From: Certhia americana | Lineage: Eukaryota > Chordata > Aves > Passeriformes > Certhiidae | NCBI GenBank assembly: GCA_018697195.1 | Contig: JAGMWU010000028.1 | Span: 4,773,731-4,837,730, forward strand | Length of the DNA: 64,000 bases | Reading direction: 5' to 3' | Shown here: positions 22,681-33,755 of the stretch, piece after piece | Position numbering within the stretch: the first letter of the stretch is position 1 | Layout of the letters: each line of letters begins with the position of its first letter | Notes under the pieces: generated by a model | The model's input: only the letters and a program-made list of their open reading frames with translations | What the model was told of the DNA's origin: nothing | Databases searched by the model: none | Program-made: the position numbers and the translations under genes

Positions 22681-23864
22681 CGGGTGTCTCTAGAAGACGC
22701 TCAGATCTTGCAGATGCTGCCCACAAAATCAAGATCAAGAATGTGATGTCGTTAAACTTGTCCTGGTTCATAGCCATAGCTAAGAGCCCCTCAAGTTCAT
22801 TTTCCAATCATTAATTTCTTCTCTAATCTGACCCAAAATGCTGACTCTGCTGTCAAAATCTTACATCTTTCTCATCTTATGACTTTTTTTTAGCTGCTGA
22901 TTCGAGGTCTCCAGGAGCTCTGAGTCCAATGGTGTCTGTGGGGCTTTGACAAGGGAGCACAAGGTAAGGCTGTGTCTCTGGAAAAGTGGGGTTTCTACAT
23001 TAAACATTTCCTCTCCTTATTTAACAAATAAAGCATTTGTTTCCTATTTATTTTAGTTTGTGCTCTAGTCATAACTGTAGAGTTCTATCTATTCTGATTA
23101 TTTTCATGTTTTAAATAAATTTTCCCTAAGGTGTGTATGGATACCATGCAAAAGTGCGTGGGAAAACATGTTTAGTGTTGGTATTTCAAATTACACTCAT
23201 CTAATGACGCAATAATACCAAAGGATGTTGGAGGCGGTTTCCTTTTTCACTCACTTTGCTCTTCATTTTCAGTTGCATTAAAGCCTGGCCACATTTTTGA
23301 AAAATAATCCCAAACAATTTATTTCAATTGCAATGACAGAGTTTAATTAAGAATATCTTGTTCCATTTGTAATGAAATACACTTCATTGGTTTAGTTGTT
23401 TGGGGTTTTTTTTAAAGAAACATTAAATCTACCTTGTAAGTCAAGGGTAAAATCCCACAATTTCCCTTTGTTTTGCTTCTGTGATGCTCTGCTAGATGGT
23501 GTTGACCTACCAGATCCAACATATTCCTTCTAAAATTACAAAAGCATGAATGCATTTGAATAATCAAATAGCTTCATGACAATGAGATGCATCAAACAGT
23601 AGCAAAAATCTTCATTATCCTCTGATACATTTGAAGCAGAGAAAAAACGAGGGGAGCGGTTTTGGATTGGATTGAGATGGCAACAGAAATAGGTTTTTTT
23701 TAAAAAGTCTTTTATTAGGCTTCTCTATTTCTCTAGTAATTTTCATACTGATTTTCTCTAAAAGTGTAGGAATGGAGCATTCAGCCTTCATAAGCAGTAG
23801 GACTCCTTCCCACATAATTCTTGCAATGAGTTAATCCCAAGGTGCTGCTTTTCAGCAGTGGTTC
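22681..23864. other. TSPAN2 upstream flank, no gene recognised
   Basis: AT-rich sequence immediately beyond the CpG island. No coding exon, repeat or RNA gene was recognised. Part of it could belong to the TSPAN2 promoter or 5' UTR, but no start site is visible. Confidence 0.5.
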
Positions 23865-24896
23865 TTGGCATCTCTAGGAGACACCTCAGCTTCCTCCGGC
23901 ACTGCCCAGGGGCTCACACAGCTTCGATGCCCAGGGGGCTCGGGCGGGTTTGGGGGGCACAGGGGTTACAGAAGCCTGGCAAAAAGTCACCGGTGGGGCT
24001 CTGCTGGGCTCAGTTTTAGGGCCAGTGCCCTGCAGTGTCTTCATAAACTACATGGATCAGGAGTCGAAGGGATAGTGAGAAATTTTGCTGACAACATGAA
24101 ACTGGTAAGAGCTGCTGACCCCCTCGGAGGCAGAAAGATTTTGATAAATGTGAGTGCTGGGCAATCACCAACCATGTGGAGTTTAACAAGGGCAGGTGCT
24201 GAATTCTGCATCTGAAGAGCTGCAGGACCTGGTAACCCTGGATGTACGGACAGCCCAGGGAATGAGACTCTGGAAAGCAGAGCCGTGAAAGGCACCGGGC
24301 CGTCATGGCGAGGGCAAGCTGGGTCTGAGGCAGTGTGCCCTGGAGCCAGGAGGGACATCCCTGTCCTGGGGCACCTGGTACGGCCTCTCAGCCTGGGGCA
24401 GGGAGGGATTGTCCCGCTCTGCTCAGGGCTGGGGCAGCCTCCAGTGCTGGGGTCAGTTTTGGGTGTCACAATATGAGGATATAAAGTTGTTGGAGAGTGC
24501 CCAAGGGAGGGACACGAGGATGGTGAAGGGTCTCGAGGGGCCACACGAGGAGAGGCTGAGGGAGCTTGGTTTGTTCAACATGAACGAGCCTGAGGTCAGA
24601 GCTCATCGGGGGCTGCAGCTCCTCCCGAGGGGCAGCGGAGGGACAGCTCGGATCTCTGTGAGCAGAACAGGACCAAGGAAGGGCTGGGGCTGTGCCAGGG
24701 CAGGCTCAGCCTGGAGATCAGGGAAAGGTTCTTCCCCCAGAGGGTGCCGGGCACTGCCCAGGCTCCACAGGGAATGGGCACAGCCCCGAGGCTGCTCCGG
24801 GAGCGTTTGTACTCCGCTGCCAGGGATTCCCAGGGTGTGATTTGGGGTGTCTGTAGACGGCAGGAGCTGATGATCCCGGCGGGTCTCGGGATATTC
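23865..24896 (+). mobile_element. CR1 LINE, decayed 3' part with RT remnant
   Basis: About 1 kb covering the end of the CR1 reverse transcriptase frame and the 3' UTR. Around 24050-24200 the translation contains FADNMKL, a decayed form of the FADDTKL-type motif, then TNHVEFNKGR-like sequence across frameshifts. Downstream text such as GGATGGTGAAGGGTCTCGAG and TTCCCCCAGAGGGTGCCGGG matches the usual CR1 3' region. It ends near GATGATCCCGGCGGGTCTCG. Many stops and shifts show it is inactive. It lies between the two genes. Confidence 0.88.
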
Positions 24897-24904
24897 CTCA
24901 GTTC

Positions 24905-25050
24905 CATGAAGGTTCCGCGGTTCCCGCTCTGCCCTCACGGCCCGGCCATCCCGCGGGCGGCAGCGCCCCCTGCCGGCTCTGCCCTCACTGCCGGCCCTCC
25001 CTCACGGCCGGCGGCTCTGACCGCACGGCTTCCCACCGAGCACGGCGGTT
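24905..25050. promoter_or_regulatory. Short CpG-rich patch with CTCF-like motif
   Basis: About 145 bp of dense CG sequence beside the CR1 end, built partly from imperfect units of GCTCTGCCCTCAC plus GGCCGGC. At 24961-24976 the plus strand reads CAGCGCCCCCTGCCGG. On the minus strand this is CCGGCAGGGGGCGCTG, agreeing with the CTCF core CCACCAGGGGGCGCTA at 13 of 16 positions. A boundary or insulator role is inferred from motif and position only. Confidence 0.45.
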
Positions 25051-25945
25051 TGGGCAAAGCACTAAGGTGGGCAGTGCTTTCATTCCCTCGCCTGTTTGGG
25101 ACAAAACAATATCGTTAAGGGAAAAAGAGAGGCGTTGAATTTTTTGTCAGCAGGACAATCGGACTGTAAATGAGGCCTTTGACAATTCACAGCATTATTC
25201 CATGAGCTGCTGGAGTTAGTACTGCGTGCTCGAAGAGTGACATTTCCATCTTGAACATGTCCAGCTTCAAAATCCATGGGTTTTATTGCTTTTTATATTA
25301 AAGACCCTTCTGTTAACAAAGTGTGCTTTCCCCCTGAGGTTATTAGATGAAACAAGCGTGTGAATATTTGTAACAGGCTTCAAGTCTGGCAATTTCTTTG
25401 CAGTTCGATTTAAGTTATGCAAATCCAGGGGCAAAGACTATTTGGTTTTGGTTATTTTCTGATTGCAGACCATGCTAGGAAACTTTTCAGCGAAGTGTTA
25501 TCCAACTGTAGCACTAGGTGTCAGATACTGCTGAACACATGCAATTACTTGCAGTGACAGATGGATAAGACACTGTCCTTGCTGTTTAATTTCAATTAAA
25601 ATTCTTCTTCAACTAGAAGAAGGCCTGAGTTATTATTCTCATAAATATCATCCTGATCTGAGAATGAAAGTGTTTTAAAAATAAAAAAAAATTATTTGGG
25701 TGAGGAGGGGTGAATGTTACCATTTTCGTTCCAGATCTGACCTACCCTTCCTCTGTTTTTCAATCTTCCAAATGGTTCTCTGGTAACCCATTAACTTTTC
25801 AGATATCAGGAGAGCACAATATTCTTTTTTTTTCTGGTGTGTGACTGTTTCCTATGTGGTTTACAGTTCCAGTTTTATGCTTTATGAACAGCAAAACTCC
25901 TATGAGTGTTTCTTAGCTATGCAGAGGATTGTTCATATTTCATAG

Positions 25946-26262
25946 AATTAAAGAATAAAATTATAGAATGGTTTGGGTTGGGAGGGAACTTAAAGCTAAT
26001 TCATTGCCACCTCCTGCCATAGTTAGGGACACCTTTCAGTATTCCAGTGTGCTCCAAGCCCCGTCCAACCTGGCCTTGGACACTGCCAGGGATCCAGGGG
26101 CAGCCACAGTTTCTCTGGGCACCTGTGCCAGGGCCTGCCCACCCTCCCAGGGAAGGATTTATCCCCAATATCCCATCTGTCCCTGCCCTCTGGCAGTTTA
26201 AAGCTATTCCTCCTTGTCCTATCTGCCTCCTGTTTCTCAGCTGCTTCTATCCATGATAAGCT
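25946..26262 (-). mobile_element. CR1 LINE fragment
   Basis: Antisense CR1 3' end: ATTATAGAATGGTTTGGGTT at the terminus, then CCGTCCAACCTGGCCTTGGA, CCAGGGATCCAGGGGCAGCC, CCCACCCTCCCAGGGAAGGA and CCCAATATCCCATCTGTCCC, about 320 bp in all. Confidence 0.88.
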
Positions 26263-27420
26263 CAAATTCCCTGTTTAGGGTCCAATATAGCCCTTCAGAG
26301 AAACATCAGCCAGGGAGTGAGGAGGAGCCTCCTTAATAAAAATAATCTTATCCCCTGACTTAAATATTTAATTTATGTGGAACTACAACTGCTTTTAAAT
26401 TCCAAGCAAACAGCCTCAAACCCATACTGGACTCCTATTATTCCAGGGACAATGAAACTTGCATCATACCTTTGGCATCTGTGTTGCTGTTTCCATTTCC
26501 ACTGAGTAATTGCCGGAATTCTGGGCCTGGCAACTCTGTCTCTGTCTCTGAATGCAGATCAGGAATTGCTCCCTGGAATACAAAGGAGGTCAGAAGGGAC
26601 TGTACTCCTCCAAGTGTCTGGGCAAATCGTCTGCTCCTTTGTTTCCTTCCATGCTTTAATATTTTTTTTTTAATATATTTACTTGCATTGCATCAGGCAC
26701 TTGCATGCTGGGTCAGTCTGCAAAGCTCATACAGGGCTGTTGAGAACCTGTTGGATGCCCTGGCAAATGCACTGGCCTTGTTTTCTTTTCTTAGGAGTGT
26801 TCAGAATATGCTGTGCTTCAAATCCCAGCCTATCTCTGAAAGCTACTTCTCAGAAAATGCATTGCAAGGGTGCAAGATCCCACAATCCTGTCATTTCTAC
26901 AGCAAGCATGATCTGGGTATTATTTCTAGCATCACCCCTTTAGGACCAAAGTGGGAAGGAAGATAGAAGAACACCAAATTTTCTTTTCTGTTGTGTTCCA
27001 ACAAGCCTTTCCCAGTCCCAGCCTGGTGTTTTTGAGTCCTCTCCCAGCTCTTCACTAAACAAATGAGAGGGGTTCATCCAACTACCAGTTATATTCTGTC
27101 TTTGCAGATTCCTTCTGCTCTTGGGCCTGGTTTCTCTCTGCTCAGGTAGATGTGAGTTGTACCCTCCCATTTGGGTTCAGAAACTCTTCCTGCTGAGTCC
27201 CTCTGCAAGGTGCAGGGGGTGGTGCCTGACACTTACCCAGATGATCACTGTGTGTGTGATCGTGGTGGGCAGGAACTGAGCATGACCTGGTTTGCAGGCT
27301 CCTGTAACAGGCACAGCCTGCACAGCCTCTAAGATGTGGGTGATCCAAAGGAACATTCCCACTAAATCTTCTCTTGCCAAGGGAAAGAGGCTTCCATATC
27401 AGAGTTCAGCATCTCTGCCC
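26263..27420. other. Intergenic, no gene recognised
   Basis: Unique-looking sequence between two CR1 copies. A few open frames of 80-160 codons show no family resemblance and no splice-supported structure. Confidence 0.5.
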
Positions 27421-27925
27421 TGCTCACGTGAGACCCCACCTGCAGAGCTGCCTCCAGCTCTGGGGCCCAGCACAGGAGAGACCAGGAGCTGCTGGAGCCA
27501 ATCCAGAGGAGGCACCAGGATGATCTGAGGTATGGAGCATTTCTGCTGTGAGAAAAGGCTGGGAAATTTGGATTGTCCAGCATGGGGAAGAGAAACTTTG
27601 GGATGACCTTATTGGGGCCTTCCAGGAGTTGAAGGGCTGGACAAGGGGGAAACAAGGTCCTGGAGGGACAGGACAAAGGGAACACCCATTGCTAGAGGGC
27701 AGGGATAGATGGGATTTTGGGAAGGAATTGTTACCTGGGAGGGTGGGCAGGCCCTGGCACAGGTGGCCAGAGCAGCTGTGGCTGCCCTTGGATCCCTGGC
27801 AGTGTCCAAGGCCAGGTTGGACAGGGCTTGGAGCAGCCTGGGACAGTGAAAGGTGTCCCTGTCCATGGCAGGGGGTGGAATGAGAGGGGCATTTCCTGCC
27901 CAAACCATTCTGGGATTCTGTGATG
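27421..27925 (+). mobile_element. CR1 LINE fragment, about 500 bp
   Basis: Sense CR1 3' region from TGAGACCCCACCTGCAGAGC through GGCCTTCCAGGAGTTGAAGG, GGCCAGGTTGGACAGGGCTT and CCCTGTCCATGGCAGGGGGT, ending CATTCTGGGATTCTGTGAT. It is the best-preserved short CR1 in the window. The part between 27640 and 27920 is the same region found at 37318, 43778 and 56515. Confidence 0.9.
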
Positions 27926-29017
27926 TGGTAAGAGCTGGAGTTGGTGTCCATGGGAAGAGTCCCTTTCACACATTTTTGCTGTAGCAACATCCCATTCTCA
28001 GCAGAGGAGTTTCCTTGACCAAAACACACAATAGTCAGAAAAGAACTTTTGTCCCTGGTTAATGTTGTCTCTGGACATGAAACAGACTTTTAAAAAGCAA
28101 GCTTAGTTGTTTCTGCTCCCCATTAATCAGTAGCACATTCTAGGCAGTTGATGTTGATTTATCCATGAACCATCTCTGACAAAATGTAATGAATGCTCAT
28201 GAAATGTTTTAATTTGGCATCATTTCCCTGGAAAGATTAGAAAAGTAAGAAGATGCTTTGTTTCCCAGGAAACCTGGCCTAGAAGATAATAACATGATCT
28301 GTTGAACGGTGAAAAACACTAAAGAAAAACAGGTTATCAGAACTGTTGCTCAAGTTTAATTAGAAGGAATTTTTCTGTTATGTGTGATGGCTGAGGTCTT
28401 TTTGAGCTAATCTGGCTGTTTGGGTCAGCATGGAAAATGAGGTATGGAACTGATTCTGTGATGAGTCACAGGGGGTCTGGGACAGCTGGACAGGGATTAA
28501 TTCATTTTGCCCTGGCCAAAGAGTCTCTGCTGTGGATTACAGTGGGATCAGTTCCCAGGAGAAGGGGGTCCCTACTTGCACGTGGATCTTTCTCCTGTAT
28601 ATACAGCCTTCCCAGTGAGAAGGATTGACCTTCTAATCCTCATTCTTACAAACTGAACACCTGGAGACACTGCCTGCTCTCAATGCCCAGGGACAGAGGA
28701 AAAGGCTGTTTTTCCAGAACTTCTGTGTGTTCATTGCCTCTGGGCCCAAGAGGCTTCCACAGGTCTGGGGGACACACACAACCAGTGTGGAATGGAGATT
28801 TTCTGCAGAGCTTGGGCCACTGGAGTGATCCCAGAACTGTAAGTTCTTGAGTCTTGTCCTAGCTCAGCCCTGTGGTTTACTCCCATATAATCTCTTGTTC
28901 TCTTTAGGGAATTAAAATCTAATACATATAAAAGGGTCTAAGAGTGACTTATTTCATAGTGCTCTGGGACTGTTTATTACAGAAAGCCTATTAAAAAGCT
29001 CTGCTAATCTCTGAGCT

Positions 29018-29056
29018 GTATTCCATCATCTTTTCCAACCTTAATGATTCTAGGAG
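29018..29056 (+). mobile_element. CR1 LINE 3'-end remnant
   Basis: Contains CATCTTTTCCAACCTTAATG followed by ATTCTAGG, resembling the CR1 3' terminus. Only about 40 bp are recognisable. Confidence 0.5.
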
Positions 29057-32000
29057 CTAGAGGAGGGCGTGAAGCTCTGCCTTTAGCCTGGAAAGTAGCA
29101 ACAACAGAAACCCAGGGTGGTGTACAGAGCTCCAAACATTGCCAGCCGTTCCAGGAATACCCCTGGGGCAATCCCCTGGGGGCATGTGGAATTTCATGCA
29201 GTCAGCAGGAGGTCCCAAAGGCCTTGACTCACAATCTGCATCACAGGAGGGAACAAGCTGTTGCTGCTCTTGCTGCTGTCTTGACTTGAAAATTGTTTGA
29301 GCCAAGTAGGAAAAGGAAACTGCTCCAAAAGGCATTGGAAAAAAAGAAAGTTACTCAAATTCAAAGCTTATGCCTCAGGATCAAGGAAGTTTACTAGACA
29401 GGTTTTAAACTGCACATTTCTGTGGTCCTTCAAAAATGCATCACGGCTGGAATGTGAAATCAGAGAAGTGAGTGGTGAAACGTGCCACGTCCTCTCTGCT
29501 TTCACTTGACTGCCACCGGGCCCTGGGCTGATTTGCAACACCACGAGAAATACCAGTTCCACCAGTGAGGTCTGGGAGCTGGGTCAGCTCCTGGGGAGGG
29601 AGGGATGCACTGCTGGGTGCGCTCCCTCCAGCAGAGCCTGGCTTCAGTTCAGAGCTGCCTCCAGCTGGCAGGAGATGAAGATTTCGCTGACAGCAGGGCT
29701 GAGTGGCACTTGCAGGGTTTGCATCTCATAGAGATGGTGGAGAGGTTACCCAGCAGACAGCAGAAATCCTTAAAGAGAAGTGTCTGCTTCCACAAAACTG
29801 CTTTAAGCTGGGAATTAATGGAGGTTTAGGCATTTTTTTCAAGTTTCAGTGTAAGCACAGCAGCAGCAGGTGATGTATGAACTGTAGCAGGTGCTCAGTA
29901 TCACAGAGAAATACTCCATGAAACCCAAGGCAAAGGGAAATCTGAACACGTTTATGGCCTTTAAGGATATAAATTTGTTTGTTGGTTAAACGAGAGAAAA
30001 CAAGGGAACTGAAAAAGCCTAGAAAGCCCATTTATTTTCCTATTTCACTGAATATTGATGGCTTTCCATCAGAAAAGGCAGCTTTAAAAACAAACAGACA
30101 AATAAAACTATGGAGAAAGGCTTCATAATAATTAACATTTGGTTATTGTTATGTCTGGGGCACCACCATACTGCCTGCTCTACCCTTACTATGAAATGTG
30201 ATTTTCTCTTGGCACAGAAAAACTCTGCCTGTGTTGTATCAGAAGAATATTTGGACACAGCATTCAGTTATCTGAGGGAAGTTTTGGTTTCTGTTCAAAG
30301 AAATCATCAGTCCAGCATGTTTATGATAAATTATTTTGTTAATTTTTTGGGAAGATTTCTCTGCTATTTAATCTGTCCTGCAGGCTACAGGATGGCAAGA
30401 GCTCCACTGGAGTTAAACTGGCAGCAGCAGTGCCTTTCTCCTGCTCCTCCTCCTCACTCCAGGAGTCAATTTCTTTGCTGGGCTGCACCTTGAATTCAAT
30501 GGTTTTAACTCAGCTCCTTCACATGCACCATCAATGCTGGAGGAACTTTGGGGTCCAGAGCCTCAGCACTGATTAAATGTAGAATTATCCCTGCAGGATG
30601 AGCTGCTGAGGACAGAATCCCAATCAATGACTGAGGAGTCCAAAGCGTTTTTCTGAATTCTACCCCAAGTTACTCCTTTGCAAGGACAAAACAGAAGGGA
30701 AAGGTGCAAAATGAGCTTTGTTGTGTAAATGGTTTCTTCTCAAATAAACAGAAATGCTGCTGAGTTTTCCATTTTCCATGGAAATTTGCTAGAAAGCAGA
30801 GGAACTGAGGAGGAACTTTTAAAAATTATGTATCCAGAGCTATTCTTGTGCTATTTATACAAAGCCCTTGCATCAGTAACTGCATGTTAGAGAGGTACAA
30901 AATGTCCTTCCAGAGCAAATGTACTCAGGCTAATTCAGACATATTTGGCAACTCATAAAGGTGTTTAACTGTTCATGGATCTGGGTAGAAAAGTCAAGTG
31001 ACTTTTTGACTTTAAGACTGAAATCAGATGCTAATAGTGACTGATGTTTATTTCAGGAACCTGCCACTAAGACCAAAATGTCTATTTTCATGGTAAGTCA
31101 AATCAATCCATGTTTAAATCACTATTTATTGCATGTTAACTACAGAAAACTTCACTGAGTTTTATCAACCTCTTCCCCTTCCTCAGTTCCTATTAACCCC
31201 TGTAAGAAACACTCATCAGGACTGTTAAAATATTTGCAGTGTGGAAAAATATTTGCAAGTGTGGAAAGGAAAATTACGGCAGTACGGGGACATAATTCCT
31301 ATTTCACATGGATCCCATTTCAATCATGATAGAATCTCAATTTCTGTCCCATTCACATGAGTGCTGCTTTTCTGCTTCTGGCTGGAACACTTGAAGGAAA
31401 TATATTGATGTGATCGTGGTGTGATGCTGTTTGGGTACATGAAGAGAAAATTTCCATCAGGGAGAGCTGGTCTGAGCACAGCTGCTGCTGCTGCTTGGAA
31501 ACTTGCCAGTGTTTTAAATAGACTTCTACATTTTTCCCAGGTTTACGAAGTAATAGAAAAGGCTGTTAAGAGTGGAGTAGGATTAAGTGTTTAGGAAAAA
31601 TTAGGGGAAAGGTATTGGAGATTTTGTGCCTGGCTGTGAAGTGCAGATGAGAATTGGAGAGACCCATTTCCAGTGCTCCGATCTGTGTAACCATGAGCCA
31701 AGGGACAGGACTCTTCCTCTGAAATCACCCCACAGCTCAGCCTGCCCTTACTTCCATTATTCTCGCTCTAAATTTTCTTCTTCTGATCTTCTTAAAACAA
31801 ACATCACTGAATTCCAGCAGGCCAAACTGGGAATATGCTCCTCCTATTCCTACCCTTACATTCCCAAGCTGTTTCCTTTAGCATTTACTGGCAGCTGCCC
31901 ATAAAGTGGACAGGCCATTGGTGCTACCAGAACATACATTTATTTCTCTGGCATTTCTTTCAAGTCAGCTCTGAGAATTTCACTACTATGCAAGATGTCT

Positions 32001-33372
32001 GAAACAATATCAATCCCCAGCCTGTGCTCTTCCCATTTCCACCTTCAGTCTGTAAAAAACAAACCCATTTGGTGCCTGAGTCTGTTCGCTCACATGGTGC
32101 GCACACGACTGGAGCTAAATCAGAATTAGCTAAAACAGGAAGCTTATTTCAAAGCCTGTGCAGCCCAGCCAGGAAAGCTTCCAGAAACATGTGCTCCGAG
32201 ATGATCTCAGCACGTTCATTATTCAGACTGTGAATAGCTTTAAAAGGGCCAAATTTCTTCGGGTTGAATCAGCTAGGAAAGTAATTCAAATGGAGCAGTA
32301 AGAATTGCTTGAGCAGTTCAGGAAATGTTTGTTGGAGCCACTTAAAATGCAGAAGATAGAAAAATAAAATCGACTTTGATAAATACGTATTAAAAGTTAT
32401 AAGAAACTGGAAAAGCAAATAGAATAGAAGTACTTGTTTTTTTTTTGGGTTTTTTTTTTGGTAGAATGATGATGTTCTAAACCCTTTCATATCAAGAAAA
32501 ACAATCCAATAATAGCAGCATTCCACAAGCAGATATAATGGTTATGAAAATATCAGACCTATTGAGTAAATTTTGCGATTTTGGGGATAAAATGAAAGTA
32601 GCCGTAACTATCATTCAGCAATTTTATAAAAAAGTCACAATCACCATCAATTTTGCAGTCAACCTGTTTTTCACAGTGGCTTAAGCCATAACATTCTATG
32701 CATCTATAGAAGTGCTTCAAACCAAAAACAAACCCTCTCATTTCATACCAAAAACTTGGGAATAGCATGGACTGGATGTTCTGAAACCACACTAGAGGGC
32801 ACTTGAGCTGCTTCTTCTTGAGTAGATAAAGGTCAGATTTGCAGGATGCTTATCCAGGAACAGCACTGGACTGAATTGAACATGGGAATTATCAGGATTT
32901 GTCAGTGTTAGGTTGGCAGAACAACCAGTGATTCCTCCCAAGAGCCTAATGGGGAGGAATAGGTGTGAATTTCCAGGTCTAAATTTTGCTTGCAGGTACT
33001 GTAAGCAATTAGGAGGAAATAATGTAAAAATTGCTGACTGACTGCAATAGTGTTTTGTCTTTGTACATGGATTAACCACAGAAATGTGGGATACTTTGGG
33101 AGTTTCAAAGAAAATCTAGTCTCAAACAGAGCAAATGTCTGGAGAGCTGAGCTGCTCTTTGCTCCCACTGTAATGGTCTTGCTCCTGTCCTGTTCCTGTT
33201 TGGAATGTGATGCCCTAAAATGATTGATTTTGTGAGAATGGAACCTGACAGCCTTTCTGTAAAGTACTCATAATACTGAAGGCTGGGAAGGTAGTGAAGA
33301 CCCCACTGCTTGTAACCCTCTTTCAGAGGTTTGGTTAAAAAAAATTAGTATGTTGATCTGGTTCCCAGTGTG
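29057..33372. other. Intergenic, no gene recognised
   Basis: More than 4 kb of moderately AT-rich sequence with no exon, RNA gene or transposon recognised, apart from the CTCF-like motif listed at 32788. The 27926-29017 stretch is similarly empty. Confidence 0.5.
32788..32803 (+). promoter_or_regulatory. CTCF-like motif
   Basis: CACACTAGAGGGCACT resembles the CTCF core CCANNAGRGGGCGC, the main departures being near the 5' end and A for G in GCGC. It has the same CACTAGAGGGCAC core as the motif at 7555. Motif match only. Confidence 0.35.
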
Positions 33373-33755
33373 GAATACACCCACAGAAGTTTGAGTGTGT
33401 TTAGCTGGAGCAAAGGAGGCTCAGGGGGGCCCTTCTGGTTCTGCACAACTCCCTGCCAGGAGGGGCAGCCAAGGGGGACAGGCTCTGCTCTCAGGGAACA
33501 GGGACAGGAGGAGAGGGAATGGCCAGGTTTAGATTGGATATTGGGGAAAATATTTTCACTGAAAGAGTGATCAGGCACTGGCACAGCTGCCCAGGGCAGT
33601 GGTGGAATCACTATCCCTGGAAGTGTTCCAAAGTCATGAGGATGTGGCACGTGGGGACAGGAGTTAGTGGTGAACACAGAAGTGCTGGGGGAATGGCTGG
33701 ACTTGATAATCCTAAAAGGATTTTCCAGCTGAATGATTCAATAATTCTCTGATCT
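33373..33755 (+). mobile_element. CR1 LINE fragment
   Basis: Sense CR1 with GGAGCAAAGGAGGCTCAGGG, CTGCACAACTCCCTGCCAGG, GGGAACAGGGACAGGAGGAG and GTTTAGATTGGATATTGGGG. The end contains GGACTTGATAATCCTAAAAG followed by ATTTTCCAGCTGAATGATTC. The 3' sequence places it in a different CR1 subfamily from the copies at 27421 and 56515. Confidence 0.9.

Noticed and set aside
21936..22814. 292-codon plus-strand open frame and several minus-strand frames in the CpG island
   Set aside because: Low-complexity Pro/Thr/Ala or Gly/Arg/Val translations from the C-rich repeat. They overlap TSPAN2 exon 1 out of frame and stops are scarce only because of high GC.
23865..24840. Several 100-160 codon frames between TSPAN2 and NGF
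   Set aside because: They lie in a decayed CR1, and the reverse-transcriptase remnant is broken by frameshifts and stops.
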